A stretch of 64,000 nucleotides of DNA from Babylonia areolata (lineage: Eukaryota; Mollusca; Gastropoda; Neogastropoda; Buccinidae), in assembly GCF_041734735.1 (NCBI RefSeq), contig NC_134882.1:26254199-26318198 (forward strand). The letters run 5' to 3'. Positions 48,011 to 59,721 of this stretch are shown here, in pieces. How positions within the stretch are numbered: the stretch's first letter is position 1; every line of letters starts with the position of its first letter. The notes beneath the pieces were generated by a model that was not told where the DNA came from, did no database searches, and saw only the letters and a list, made by a program, of their open reading frames with translations. The translations under genes were made by a program, and so were the position numbers.

Positions 48011-49371
48011 TAAACGTAATAGCTATGTTATACATTCCTTTCATCATTTCTTTGTTTGTCTCCCAACTTACAACGCTCCTTTGTTGTTTTCAATTCTATC
48101 CCTGAGCCAAGCGCTGCAACCAAGTTCACTCAATGCACAAGACAAGACTGGCGTTACTTCACGCTGTCAGTGGCTTGTCTGACGTGTACCTGTCTGAGAA
48201 ACCCAGACATTTCCAGTCCACATTTTCATAGTGTGACCAATTGTTAAAATTGTAGGGAAAAAAAGCACAACTAAAATGACAGGATTTAAAATAGAGCAAT
48301 TCAAACCTGGTTTTATTTCAGAAGACATAATAGTCTACTGGGGTGTTAAAAAAAAAAGCAAAAAAAAGCAAAAAAAAAAAAAGCTTCTTTCAAGAAATGA
48401 AAAATGGCCGTTTGCCCCCAATTGTCTTTTTTTAAAATGAAAAGTTCAGCGCCACTTATGGCAAGCCAAACTGGTCTTCCGAAAGATGATCATAGTATTA
48501 AACGTTAGGACAAGATGTCGTGCGTGCATTCGAACACGGAGCCACGCTTTTCAGTGTCATTCGAAAGATTTGTAGAAAATGTGTCAGAACCAAGGGTAAC
48601 GTCGATGGAAAAGTCATAACAGAAATATGTGTGTGCGTGTGCGTGTGCGTGTGTGTGTGTGTTTTCATATTCTCCGGTACAGATTTATCAGGGCGACAGA
48701 AAATATTTACTTCTCGAAGGTAAATTCATTGCAACCTTGAAGAAAGAACAGACTCTGGGATTCAGAATCATCTTCAAATGCTCGGACAGATCGCCAACAG
48801 AAGACGGTCTATTTCCGTTTCGTCAACTCTGCGATCGTACCGCCACTCTCAATGGCTTCAGTCAGTCTGCCCCACCCCCCGACCGCCGCCTCTCTCTCTC
48901 TCTCTCTCTGTGCAATGAAGTATTTTAGAATACATACAACAGCAGAGTTATATGAAGGCGAACTGGGGGCAGGCAGATCAGGGTTACCAATTTAGTGATC
49001 GGCAAATCGGGAAAAGGCGAGTCGGGAATATGTTAAACAGGAATAGGTGGATCGGGAATAGCCTGGGAAAACTCAACTGCCCCTGATACGTTTACATCGA
49101 ATTAGTACTGCATGGATATCCCCAAAATGAATGCTCCCAATTCATGGCATGCTAACCTGCACTGCGACAAGACTGCAGAGTATAAATCTCTATACGAAAT
49201 AAAACAATTAAAAATAGGTATAACATTCCTATTCCAAACCAGTTTGCACCAGACAAGTGAAATAGAAAATCAACTTGTTTCCTCCAATAACTGAAAACTC
49301 GTCTCGGTGTAACATCCACTGAGAATGGAGAATGTTCAAAAATTGGCATTAAAAATGTTTGTGCCAAAATC

Positions 49372-49495
49372 ACTACTTCAGTTTCTCAAGAAGGCGTCAC
49401 TGAGTTCGGACAAATTCATATACGCTACACCACATGTTTGGCGGATGCCTGACAGCAGCATAGCCCAACGCGCTAGTCAGGCCTGGAGTGCATGC
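49372..49495 (+). mobile_element. Repeat family C fragment
   Basis: Contains TCTCAAGAAGGCGTCACTGA, GTTCGGACAAATTCATATAC, GCTACACCACATGTTTGGCG and GCATAGCCCAACGCGCTAGT, then CAGGCCTGGAGTGC. It is the clearest copy of the 3' region of this family here. Confidence 0.75.
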
Positions 49496-49549
49496 TTATA
49501 TAATTGTGTACCTAATATCAGACTGGGTTTCTTTTGACATCATTTTGTC

Positions 49550-49762
49550 AGAGGACAACGCTTTTGTTGCCACACGTTCTTTCACATTGCGCCAAGTGCG
49601 TGCTGCACACTGGACCTCGGTTTATCGTCTCGTCCCAAAGACTAGACGCTCAGTTTAATTTTCCTGGGAGAAAGGGCGAGAGTGGGATTCGAACCCAGAC
49701 CCTCACGGACACTTTGTTGGCAGATGAGTGTTTTAACCATTCTGCCACCTTCCTCCTAAACT
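49550..49762 (-). mobile_element. SINE family A, 5' part with intact-looking tRNA head
   Basis: On the minus strand: box A TGGCAGAATGGTTAAAACAC, box B GGTCTGGGTTCGAATCCC, then GAGCGTCTAGTCTTTGGGAC and CCGAGGTCCAGTGTGCAGCA. The 3' end is missing. Confidence 0.8.
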
Positions 49763-50105
49763 AAATCACCAGTGAACAAAGCTCATCATGCAATTTCTTT
49801 CCCTCTGAGAGGGAAGAGATGGGAAGGAGGAGGTGATGTTTATCATTACCACCACTCATAGCCCAGCCCACCACACAGGGCCCTAGCAGTGCTGAAAACA
49901 CTGCCTACACTGATCCCTACATCACGTAAAAAAAAAAAAACAATGGAAAAGAAACTTGAGCACAAGTACAGCCATGTTCATGAACATAAACCTAGCAGAA
50001 CATTCCTCTGCATTGATCTTACTGTCTTTTTCGCCAAAGGAATAAGAAATTAAAAAGCAACCTGAACATAAACATAACTACAAATATACAGTATCTGTAT
50101 ATATA

Positions 50106-50107
<2 letters not shown>

Positions 50108-50152
<45 letters not shown>
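50108..50152. repeat. (CT)n(AT)n microsatellite
   Basis: About 15 CT units followed by about 8 TA units. Confidence 0.93.
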
Positions 50153-50153
<1 letters not shown>

Positions 50154-51669
50154 GTCATACAAACCAATTAAGAAAACGACAAAACAACCAACCAATAAAA
50201 ACAACAAAAAGAGAGCTGGAGACTCATACGTCCATTGGGTAAAAAACGAACTCAATATTGTTAGGATGCCCACTTATCGAGTATACTAAAAGACTAAAAA
50301 AATAAAATTAAAATACAAAACACATCCAAGGTTTTCCAGACAAAACTGTTGGTGAATGATCCAGCACGGCAGAAAGAGGCGTCAGAAAGAAACTGGGACA
50401 AAGCCAGATACCAAAAAAGACCGATAGAAAAGAGGAAACTTCTCGTACAAAATTCCCAGGTGATCACGGTCCATGCAGACCGCAGAACGTGGTCACCGCC
50501 GATACACCCCCCCCCCCCCCCTCACAACGGTCTTTCCGGCACCACCACCATGGACCACTGACCACGACCAAAAAGTTTTACGGTCATCGCCGCTGCTTGT
50601 ACTGATGCCATGCAAAGGTAGGCTGCAACTTGCATGGGTGTGAAGAGGTGAAGGAGGGGGAGAGGAGGGGGGGACCGGTGGGTGGAGGGGGAGGGGGGCC
50701 GGGAGAACAATCTGCTGCATGACATGTCTGACGAAGTGGAAACGGTTCCAGGTCATTTCAGTCCGCACACAAAACATCAATGAGCTCGTGCGAACACATC
50801 TGCAAAGATGCAAATGCGCGCGCGCGCACACACACACACAGAAGAGACCGCGCGCATTAAATATCAATGTAAAATGGGAAAACATAAAACAACGATAAAA
50901 ACAAAACAAACAAAAAACACACACACACACGCACAAAAATACACACACACGCGCGCGCGCGCGCACGGTCTGTGATTTGTGAGCGGCGTGTGAGGCCGTC
51001 TGAGGGTGGGGGGATCGATAAGACAGCTGCTGTTGCCTACCTGTGGATCGAACAGTGCTTAACTGTCGACCCCCCCTCCGTCCTCCCTCCCCCACCCGAA
51101 CCCCCACCCTGTCCGCTGGTGGAAGCAGTCAACCATGGCCTCTGCTGTCGGCCAACCATGGTGTGTTAAGTCAACGGCCAACAACTGCTGCCGACCAGGT
51201 TGTAAGGTAGACAGATGTAGGTCCCCTCACAACAGGCGCCAGTAATCAAGTGCCGACAATGCATAAAAAAAGGTGTGGGTGAAGGGGATGGGGGAGATTT
51301 CTTGGCTGCAGGAATGCCTGTGATGACGCTACGTTTTATACTGAGAACTGTTCAACGTTAAAACCAATGTTATGTTACAAACTAATAATTGTCAACTGTT
51401 AAAATGGAAGTCAATGTTCTAAAGATCGCCTAATGTTAAAAGAATGGTCATGTTCCATACCAAAGACTGCCATGTCTATAAGGATGTTCCACTGTCATCA
51501 GTTAAAAGTCATGTCCGTACCAAAGACTCACCAGGTTAATAGGAAGTCTCTGTTCAACACTAATCTACGTCCAGTGTTCAACAGATCCGTTTTCTTTTCT
51601 TATCAAACGTACGCGTGTGCGCGCATGCGTGTGCATGCATACGTGGGTGCGTGCGTCCCAGTGTGTGCC

Positions 51670-51670
51670 T

Positions 51671-51735
<65 letters not shown>
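51670..51735. repeat. (GT)n microsatellite
   Basis: About 28 GT units, ending in GGGTGGGTGGGTG. Confidence 0.95.
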
Positions 51736-52115
51736 GGTGTGGGTGTGACTGACACCCCCCCAAAAAATACCAATGAAGTGATCAGAAAATGATCCGGCCA
51801 ATGTTACCGTCTGTGCTCTTGGGAATTTGACTTTACACAGCTGCTGCCACCGATCAATGCACAAAGAGATACTATTTCAACAAACATGTCCATTAATACC
51901 CCGCCAGTTCCCTCCTAGTACCCCAAATCGTTACTGTTGTTACTACTTTTTACTACTTTTTTTGTTTTTTAAAGTACGAGCGTGAAGACATCTACATTTC
52001 AGTCATTGTGCCCATCTGTCGTTTTCCATAACAACCCAATATAAAATCAACCATCTTGGAACATTTCAACAAAGGAAAAATCAATCAATCATGCGTGCGT
52101 GCGTGCGTGCGTGCG

Positions 52116-52147
<32 letters not shown>

Positions 52148-52617
52148 AGCGCGCGTTTGCGTTTTTTCTCATAAAATCGACAAGTCTGAATACAAATATG
52201 AAACCGACCAACTGAACACTAGACATCGATGTGTATTTTGTTCGTAATGCACTGTGTCAATTGTGAAACGTGGACAGTCATACTGTCACAATCGCAACCA
52301 GACTGTAAAAAAAGAGAGAAACATTCGTGGACTAATTTCGGTAGCCTTGACTGCAATTATTCTTCAAACAGAAGCTCACAAGGTTTGGCATCTGGCTAAC
52401 GCATGTCTTTTGAGAACTTTTCTCTATAAATATTGTACATGACACAACCTAAAAGATGAATTTCATCCTCGAAATTCTACAGCACACCGTGTTTCCTCTT
52501 TCAGTAGATAATTTTTGTTCTTGTTTTATTTCAATATTTAACCTCTACGTGTATTTCGCTTGTAATGTATCTTGATTTATTCATTTGTCTGACTATTCTG
52601 TTTATATTGGGCTGTTT

Positions 52618-52800
52618 TATATACCTGTGGTAGGCTCCCAAGGCCCTGACCAGCGCGCTGGGTTTATGCGTGGTCAGACGTCTGCTCTTTTAATCCATTT
52701 CTTGTTTAAGCACATGTGGTGAAGCACGCTTTACCGCCTCCTCCACAGGACTTTCGGTGTATTTCTAAACTTTCCCTGTTCGATACATAACTGTAAGTCA
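52618..52800 (-). mobile_element. Repeat family C, reverse orientation
   Basis: Contains TGTGGTAGGCTCCCAAGGCC, CTGACCAGCGCGCTGGGTTT and ATGCGTGGTCAGACGTCTGC, then ACATGTGGTGAAGCACGC and CGCCTCCTCC. It is the reverse complement of the 49372 and 42935 copies. Confidence 0.72.
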
Positions 52801-53001
52801 TGGGCACTGATTCGGTAACACCCTTGTCGTATCACTCCCAAGACCTGCTAAGCTGATTCCAAACCCATTACCGCTTTCCAGTTTTTTTGTGTTTTTTGTT
52901 TTGCTGTTGATGGTGGGGTTTTTTTTAAAATAAATATTTCTTACATTCAGTTTCTTGGCATTTACCACCGAGGGTTGGGAGCAGAGAGGATTGGAAAGCA
53001 C

Positions 53002-53044
<43 letters not shown>

Positions 53045-53374
53045 GAGGGCGGGGGGAGGTGGTAGGGGGAGAAGAAGTCCACTTTTGACAACATATTACA
53101 AGAAAGAACGAGAGCCCACTGAATCTGAATAGAACATCCAACACGCACCATGATGGACACAGAAACGATGAACACCAGCAGCTGATGGACACAACACGGA
53201 CGGCGCTGACGACTTGGATCAGTGGCAGAGGAAAGAAGAAAAATGGCCAGTACTCCGACAAAGTGAAGGAGAAAACAAAAGAGAAAGGCAATCAAACACC
53301 CCATCCCACCCCACCCCTTCCGTCAAACCATCCCTCCACCTGTACCCATACACGCCCGCCTCCACCACACCTTA

Positions 53375-53660
53375 TTATGGTCTGGGTGCAAGTCTTTCCG
53401 ATGCGATGATAAACAGAGGTCTTGTGTGCAGCAAGCACCAATTAGCGCATATAAAAGAACCCACGGCAACAAATGAGTTGTCCCTGGCAAAATTATGCTA
53501 AAAAATCCACTGAACTAGGAAAAGAAAGACATTTGCTAACAAAGAAAAGAAGAAAAAGTAAAGAAAAGAAAAAGTGGCGATGGACTGAGGCGATGCACTC
53601 TCCAGTTGAAGAGCAACCCGAACTTCACACACAGATGTTTGTTGTGACAAAAGAGTAATA
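53375..53660 (+). mobile_element. SINE family A, head missing
   Basis: Contains TATGGTCTGGGTGCAAGTCT, TTCCGATGCGATGATAAACA, GAGGTCTTGTGTGCAGCAAG and GAGTTGTCCCTGGCAAAATT. It ends AACTTCACACACAGATGTTT plus GTTGTGACAAAAGAG. It ends about 225 bp from the Tudor exon. Confidence 0.82.
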
Positions 53661-53824
53661 AATACAATGCAAATAACAGACCCATTCTCTGTCATGCGAG
53701 TGCTTGCTTGCGTATGTAGGTGGGTACTCACTTTTCACCCAGTTTTGTGGTGGTGTGCTGTGGTGTGGAGTGGGTGTGAGTGTGAGTGTGAGTGTGAGGG
53801 TGGGGGTTGGGTTGGGTTGGATTG

Positions 53825-53842
53825 TGTGTGTGTGTGAGTGTG

Positions 53843-53878
<36 letters not shown>
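53825..53878. repeat. (GT)n then (GA)n next to the Tudor exon donor
   Basis: GTGTGTGTGTGTGAG then about 15 GA units, ending 9 bases from the exon border. Confidence 0.9.
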
Positions 53879-53881
<3 letters not shown>

Positions 53882-53886
53882 CTCAC

Positions 53887-53996
53887 TTTTCGCCCAGCTC
53901 CTCAATGAAGACCACCACGGGGCCCTTGGGTTCGTTTATCTCCTGCACGTGTGCATTGTACAGCGTGCCGCTGGGATTGTCTTCCTCCAACTGAAC
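53887..53996 (-). CDS. OTUD4: OTUD4-like, Tudor-domain exon
   Basis: The acceptor GTGTGTGTGCAG/GTTCAGTTG and donor GGCGAAAA/gtgagc enclose 110 nt reading VQLEEDNPSGTLYNAHVQEI then NEPKGPVVVFIEELGEK, with AA carried over. This is the core of the single Tudor-type domain of the OTUD4/ALG13 family; recalled relatives are ALG13 CQVRLESDHRWYTAHIQEVG and VTVFIEELAEKH, and OTUD4 CQVRLDHNGKFLNADVQGI. The first domain strand (GDKC-type) should lie in the next exon upstream, which I could not find. It is the most upstream exon recognised. The acceptor tract is the edge of a minisatellite. Confidence 0.82.
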
Positions 53997-53997
53997 C

Positions 53998-55180
53998 TGC
54001 ACACACACCACAAACACACAACATATAGGTCTGTATCATACACACCACACACCACAAACACACAACATATAGGTCTGTATCATACACACCACACACCACA
54101 AACACACAACATATAGGTCTGTATCATACACACCACACACCACAAACACACAACATATAGTTCTGTATCATACACATCGCACACCACAAACACACACCAT
54201 GTAGGTCTGTATCATACACACCACACACACATATGTCGGTCTGTATCATACACACCACACACACACATGTCGGTCTGTATCATACACACCACACACACAC
54301 AACATGTCGGTCTGTATCATACACACCACACACACACACCATGTAGGTCTGTATCATACACATCGCACACCACAAACACACACCATGTCGGTCTGTATCA
54401 TACACACCACAAACACACAACATGTAGGTCTGTATCATACACACCACACACACACACCATGTCGGTCTGTATCATACACACCACACACACACATCATGTC
54501 GGTCTGTATCATACACACCACAAACACACAACATATAGGTCTGTATCATACACACCACAAACACACAACATATAGGTCTGTATCATACACATCGCACACC
54601 ACAAACACATAACATATAGGTCTGTATCATACACATCACACACCACAAACACATAACATATAGGTCTGTATCATACACACCACACACCACAAACACACAA
54701 CATATAGGTCTGTATCATACACATCGCACACCACAAACACACACCATGTAGGTCTGTATCATACACACCACACACACACAACATGTCGGTCTGTATCATA
54801 CACACCACAAACACACAACATAAAGGTCTGTATCATACACACCACATACCACAACATATAGGTCTGTATCATACACACCACATACCACAAACACACAACA
54901 TATAGGTCTGTATCATACACATCACTCACCACAAACACACAACATATAGGTCTGTATCATACACATCACACACCACAAACATATAGGTCTGTATCATACA
55001 CATCACACACCACAAACACACAACAAAAAGGTCTGTATCATACACATCACACACCACAAACAAACATATAGGTCTGTATCATACACATCACACACCACAA
55101 ACACACAACATGTAGGTCTGTATCATACAAATCACACAACACAAACACACAACATATATGTCTGTCATACACACCACACA
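53998..55180. repeat. About 37-45-bp CA-rich minisatellite, about 27 copies
   Basis: Core TAGGTCTGTATCATACACAC with ACACCACAAACACACAACAT, period varying from about 37 to 50 bp through differing lengths of the CA part. GTAGG, GTCGG and ATAGG variants are interleaved. The first copy abuts the Tudor exon and supplies its acceptor tract. Confidence 0.92.
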
Positions 55181-55317
55181 CACTGGGAGTGTGAGATTGA
55201 GTGAGACAGAGACAGATGCAGAGAGAGGGAGAGAGCGAGCGAGAGCGAGAGAGAGAGACAAAATCGGTGACATAATGTGTGTGGTGGTGGTGATGTGGGT
55301 GAGAGAGAGCGAGCGAC

Positions 55318-55321
<4 letters not shown>

Positions 55322-55366
<45 letters not shown>
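55322..55366. repeat. (GA)n microsatellite
   Basis: About 21 GA units; GA-rich text also at 55225-55257. Confidence 0.94.
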
Positions 55367-55368
<2 letters not shown>

Positions 55369-55917
55369 TGCAGACAGGGGTGTTAATCTTCATATACGAG
55401 GGTAGTATGTAAGCAGGCATATCCCAAAAGAAAGGCTAAAATGAACGCGACAATTTGTTAACAAAGTCAAAATATGATAAAACACAACGAAAACATGCAT
55501 CACCAAAATACGAGACTGGGAGAGAGATAAGACAAGACAAGACAACTTGTTTAACAAGGGCTGAGCTTTGTGACTTTTTTCATGTGTTGCCTTTGCCTAC
55601 GAAGCGGAAAATGTTGAAAAAAATGTAAAAATAGAAAATAATATAAAACAGAAAGAAAAACCACCAAAGGAAAACGAAGAAGAGAGAAAGATAGGGAGAG
55701 AGAAACAGACAAACACAGGGAGGGAGAGACAGAGACAGCATGAGACAAAGATACACACTGAGGCAGAGAAAACGTACAAGAAATAGTATGATGCGGCCAA
55801 AGCAGGATCAAATGCCACAAACTAAAGTGACATCTGCTGAGATTTACACGTTCTGGCACATTACACTGCACAACACGTGCGATACTACAGATCACAGTCA
55901 CGGATCACATGGACTAG

Positions 55918-55918
<1 letters not shown>

Positions 55919-55961
<43 letters not shown>
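55919..55961. repeat. (GT)n microsatellite
   Basis: About 20 GT units. Confidence 0.95.
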
Positions 55962-55965
<4 letters not shown>

Positions 55966-57041
55966 CGATGACACTGTTTTTTTGTTTTTTCCCCCCCCCT
56001 TTCTTTTATTTTTTTTTATAGATGCGACTGTACTTGTTCCGATTACCCGACTGACAACGAATTTTCTCAGTATCGTTCTTTGATGATTGAATCGAATTTC
56101 CGCCGTGGTCCTTCAAGTTTAAAAGTGTACAAACGCAGTCTCCCAAGGGAGAATTGCAACAGAACCATGAACACTGAAGGAAACCATAGTTGCACAAACT
56201 GCAGATCAGAATCTAAAAACATTCACTTTCACCGTTCACACATACACACACCCTAGGGCTGACTCACATGCACGACAGTAAAGAAAAAAAGAAAAGAAAA
56301 GAGTGACAGCGAAGCCTTCACCGTATGCACCCCACATTTCAGAATAGTGACTCTGGAAAATGGGAGAAGATACTGACGTGTGCAATGGGATAGGTGCTGC
56401 TATAACATACGTGCCATGGCCATTATCATGCACAGCACATACGCCGTCCCACCCAAACCCCCACTGACATGCCTATGCACAATCAGCTGCTGTGAAGCAT
56501 GAATAAATAAATTAATTGATACTGCTTATGCCCGCTTTGTGTCTTTCGACTGGCCGCACACGCCTTTACGAGATGAAAAGGGATGAAACGATAAACGTGT
56601 CAAGTATTGTCAAAATGATCTTTACTGAGGATAAATGATAAAGCATATACAGCTTTTTTTCATCGTATCTGCAGAAAAAAAAAGATTTTTCAAAATGTGT
56701 ATGAGTGTGTTTGTGTGTCTGCGCGCGCTATATATGTGTGTGTCTCACACACACACACACACACACACAGAGAAAGAGAGAGAATGCGAATGGTTTATTT
56801 ATCAGGCCATGGCCCCTCATGAAGGGGTAAGTGAACAAATACCATTTCAAAATATTCAAAATCAAAATCAAATTTCAACAAAACAGTACTAGAAACGAGA
56901 AACGATAGTTCAGGATGTACTAAGAGGTTACTATTTCTCTAAGTTTAAATGACAGATTACGCACGCCACATTGTCTTGTGGATGACATCAAAAGACTTAG
57001 TTTAAAAGAGACAGACAGACAGACAGAGACAGAGACAGACA

Positions 57042-57095
<54 letters not shown>

Positions 57096-57496
57096 CGTCA
57101 TTCAGATGATCCCTCACGCGGTATTCTTTTTGCGGCCGTACGTTTTCATTCTTTGCCGAGTTGTGCATTTTACAGAATTACAAAAGTATACTGTCTAAAA
57201 AATCAAAAAAATCGGGGGTGGGGGGTGTAAATGCTATTTTGTTTCTACACCTGGAATGACTTGATGGACTGCATCACTGTTCACTGTCATCCAGCGATCA
57301 GTTGTTATGGAGCGATGCCGGTCACAGACTAAAATAGGGTTATCCCGTTCCTCGCACACACACACCAATCCGGCACTGCCACAGCACTGGCACAATACTT
57401 AGTATTTTGTCTTGGAAATGAAATAACCTGTTCGCGCGAAAGCTGCGTTCGAAAGAGTAACACTTTTAAGAAAACGTAGACATTGCTTTCTTACTG

Positions 57497-57497
<1 letters not shown>

Positions 57498-57548
<51 letters not shown>
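57498..57548. repeat. (CA)n microsatellite
   Basis: About 24 CA units. Confidence 0.96.
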
Positions 57549-57549
<1 letters not shown>

Positions 57550-58119
57550 TGCATGCACCCGCCCCCTACTCCCAAATTCTTATGTGTGAACACAATGCTC
57601 TGTATCACAAAATCGACCTATACCCACCTTGCAAATTCAACATCACCAGGTCACTCACACTGCTGGAAATGTGCAGAACATAACGATAACTATTTAGTCC
57701 ATTGGAAGCACGTACACCTATCGTACGTTCTGCGCTTGTTGCGGTTTTAAGCACAGCGCATATCAGGACTAAAAAGTTATGTACCTGTCGCTCACTTCTT
57801 TTTTGCCACTGCACTCAAACAAAAGTCACTGAGGACCAGTCAGTCCTAAAGGCAGAACGTGGCTGTCCAAGTGGAAAGGGGGGTGTGAAGGGGGTGGGGG
57901 TGGGGGTCAGAAAGAGAAGAGGACATGACAGTGATGACTACAGACAACAGCCGATAGTAATCACCCCTCCCCCTCCTCCCCCACCCGGCTGCCCCTGGGT
58001 GAACTAACTTGGTAAGGGAATCACCAACACCGTACATTAACAATGTGAAGTGATTTTTCTGGATTTCAATCGATACACAGCATGAAGCAAACTGATACCT
58101 CTCCACGGTATAAATCTAT

Positions 58120-58163
58120 TTCAAACGCGCGCGCGTGTGCATGTGCATGTGTGTGCGTATACA

Positions 58164-58260
<97 letters not shown>

Positions 58261-58272
58261 GTGTGTGTGTGT
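58120..58272. repeat. CG/TG/GA compound microsatellite
   Basis: CGCGCGCGTGTGCATGTGCA, then (GT)n at 58170-58216, (GA)n at 58217-58257 and again GTGTGTGTGT. It is followed by TCAGTTTAACGTCGATTCAC, a motif similar to that at 43610. Confidence 0.93.
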
Positions 58273-58854
58273 TCGTCAGTTTAACGTCGATTCACATAAT
58301 GTGATTTTAGACCGAAAAAGCAAACAAAGGAGCGAGAACCCAGAACAAAGTTGACTGTAAACTTAATTAAATCAAAAGTCCAACTGGACTGCGATATATG
58401 CGTGTGATCAACTAATGTGACAGCACTTTTTGTTGTCTCGAGACAGGCATGAGCGCTATATCATCATCATCATCATTACTACTACTATTATTACAACAAA
58501 TTCATGACAGATACGACGCACGAATAATATTTCAGCATGCTTAAAACCAGTAACAGTTCTTTTCGGCGACACATCAACCAGCCGACGGTCCCGTTAAAAG
58601 TCCCAACAAGGTGAGAGTGAAAGGGGACAGGAGGGGGTGAAGGCGAGAGGAGAGTCCGAGGAGATGCCCATCTGATGTGGTGTGATGCCTATCACACTGA
58701 GCCTGACCAGTTCCGCACCAAACACTGCCCCCAGGTTCAGTCAGCGCACCTCACCCACCACGTGCTCACGTGGCTGGCCGACCACACTCTCCTCTCCTCC
58801 CACAGTCCTGAACTTCCAGTCACTGACTGTATTGCTGTGCAGTACTCTTTTGCC

Positions 58855-59220
58855 ATTACACATTTCTCTCGTGTGAAATTCGGGATGCTTTCCTCGGGGA
58901 GAGCGCGTCGCCACGATGCAGCGCCACCATTATTTTTCCTTTTTTTCCGCACTTATTTTACTATCAAAGACGATTTTCTACAGAATTTTGCCACGGACAA
59001 TCCTTTTGTTGCTGTGGGTTCTTTTACTTGTACTTCGTGCATGATGCTTACGGGGACCTTGGTTTCCAGTCTCATCCGAACACCTAGACCACCACTCAAG
59101 GTCTGGTGGATGGGGGGAATAAAAAAAACAACAACATTCCGGTCTATATATGAGTCTTGAACACTCCCAAGTCAGGCCTATTACTAACATGCCATCGCAC
59201 AACTTGACCCCAGTGCGTTG
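58855..59220 (-). mobile_element. SINE family A, reverse orientation
   Basis: In plus order: TCTCGTGTGAAATTCGGGAT (3' end), CGTCGCCACGATGCAGCGCC, CAATCCTTTTGTTGCTGTGG, GGGGACCTTGGTTTCCAGTC, CACCACTCAAGGTCTGGTGG, then a decayed head. A further 3'-less scrap lies at about 59785-59850. Confidence 0.8.
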
Positions 59221-59524
59221 GTGTAGGGAGAAGGTTGAGGGCTCTGTATTTCGATGGAGCGGATTTCACTCCCACAGCAACTAAACTGCCAACTGCAGAG
59301 TTGTGTGGGCGGCCGGATGAGAGGTCCGATTTGAGCAAGACGGGTACGCGAGCCTCGTGAGAGTATGGTGGCACATGATATACTGAGACTGGGACACATA
59401 CAGGAGTGACCAAGGAGAGATGGGAAGTTTGGGAAGGGGGGGGGGGGAGCAAGAGGTAGACACAAAAACAATTTTGACGGGAAAAAAAAGAGTTCGATAA
59501 TGAAAGGAAAGAAATGAAAAGGAG

Positions 59525-59721
59525 TGGACTGTTTTCACATCCGGTCCAAGACAAACCATCACAGGCACAAAAACAAATGTTTTCACATCCGGTCCAAGAC
59601 AAACCATCACAGGCACAAAAACAAATGTTTTCACATCCGGTCCAAGACAAACCATCACAGGCACAAAAACAAATGTTTTCACATCCGGTCCAAGACAAAC
59701 CATCACAGGCACAAAAACAAA
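59525..59721. repeat. 48-bp minisatellite, 4 near-identical copies
   Basis: Unit is GTTTTCACATCCGGTCCAAG plus ACAAACCATCACAGGCACAA plus AAACAAAT; four copies with no differences that I can see except at the last boundary. Confidence 0.95.

Larger units (their letters stand above)
38353..53886 (-). other. 15.5-kb intron of OTUD4-like gene
   Basis: Donor GCGAAAA/gtgagc at 53886. Contents: the 35-bp array, 40-bp array, three LINE pieces, two A and one B SINEs plus part of a third A copy, three family C pieces and many TG/CG tracts, each listed separately. No further exon is needed, because the Tudor reading frame continues directly between its two flanking exons. Long stretches (for example 48010-49370 and 49765-52600) hold only microsatellites and AT-rich text. 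Confidence 0.72.
13467..53996 (-). other. OTUD4: Gene body: OTUD4/ALG13-like, seven 3' coding exons
   Basis: Minus-strand gene read as seven exons of 110, 56, 44, 77, 320, 41 and 1425 nt. They sum to 2073 nt, or 690 codons plus a stop. Every join is AG/GT and phase-compatible: 110 leaves 2 bases, 56 brings this to 1, 44 to 0, 77 leaves 2, 320 leaves 1, 41 gives 0. Family assignment rests on two blocks recalled from vertebrate OTUD4 and ALG13: the Tudor core (FIEELGEKK) and DLPLTDMNTLRYFFNLGVE. In vertebrates OTUD4 is an OTU deubiquitinase with reported roles in innate signalling, DNA alkylation repair scaffolding and RNA granules. Whether the snail protein keeps these roles is not shown. ALG13 is a paralogue with the same OTU-Tudor layout, so the symbol is provisional. 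Confidence 0.75.

Noticed and set aside
50490-50620. Minus-strand frame LPLHGISTSSGDDRKTFW
   Set aside because: Open only by chance next to a C homopolymer, with no paired splice sites in phase.
51040-51160. Further OTUD4-like exon on minus (open frame ending CACAG/gtaggc)
   Set aside because: The only open frame does not fit the phase of the Tudor exon, the upstream acceptor is poor, and the Tudor reading continues without it.
57625-57660. Short minus exon (SVSDLVMLNLQ) with donor AAG/gtgggt
   Set aside because: No similarity to OTU or Tudor text and no phase support; any 30-base stretch with AG and GT would do.
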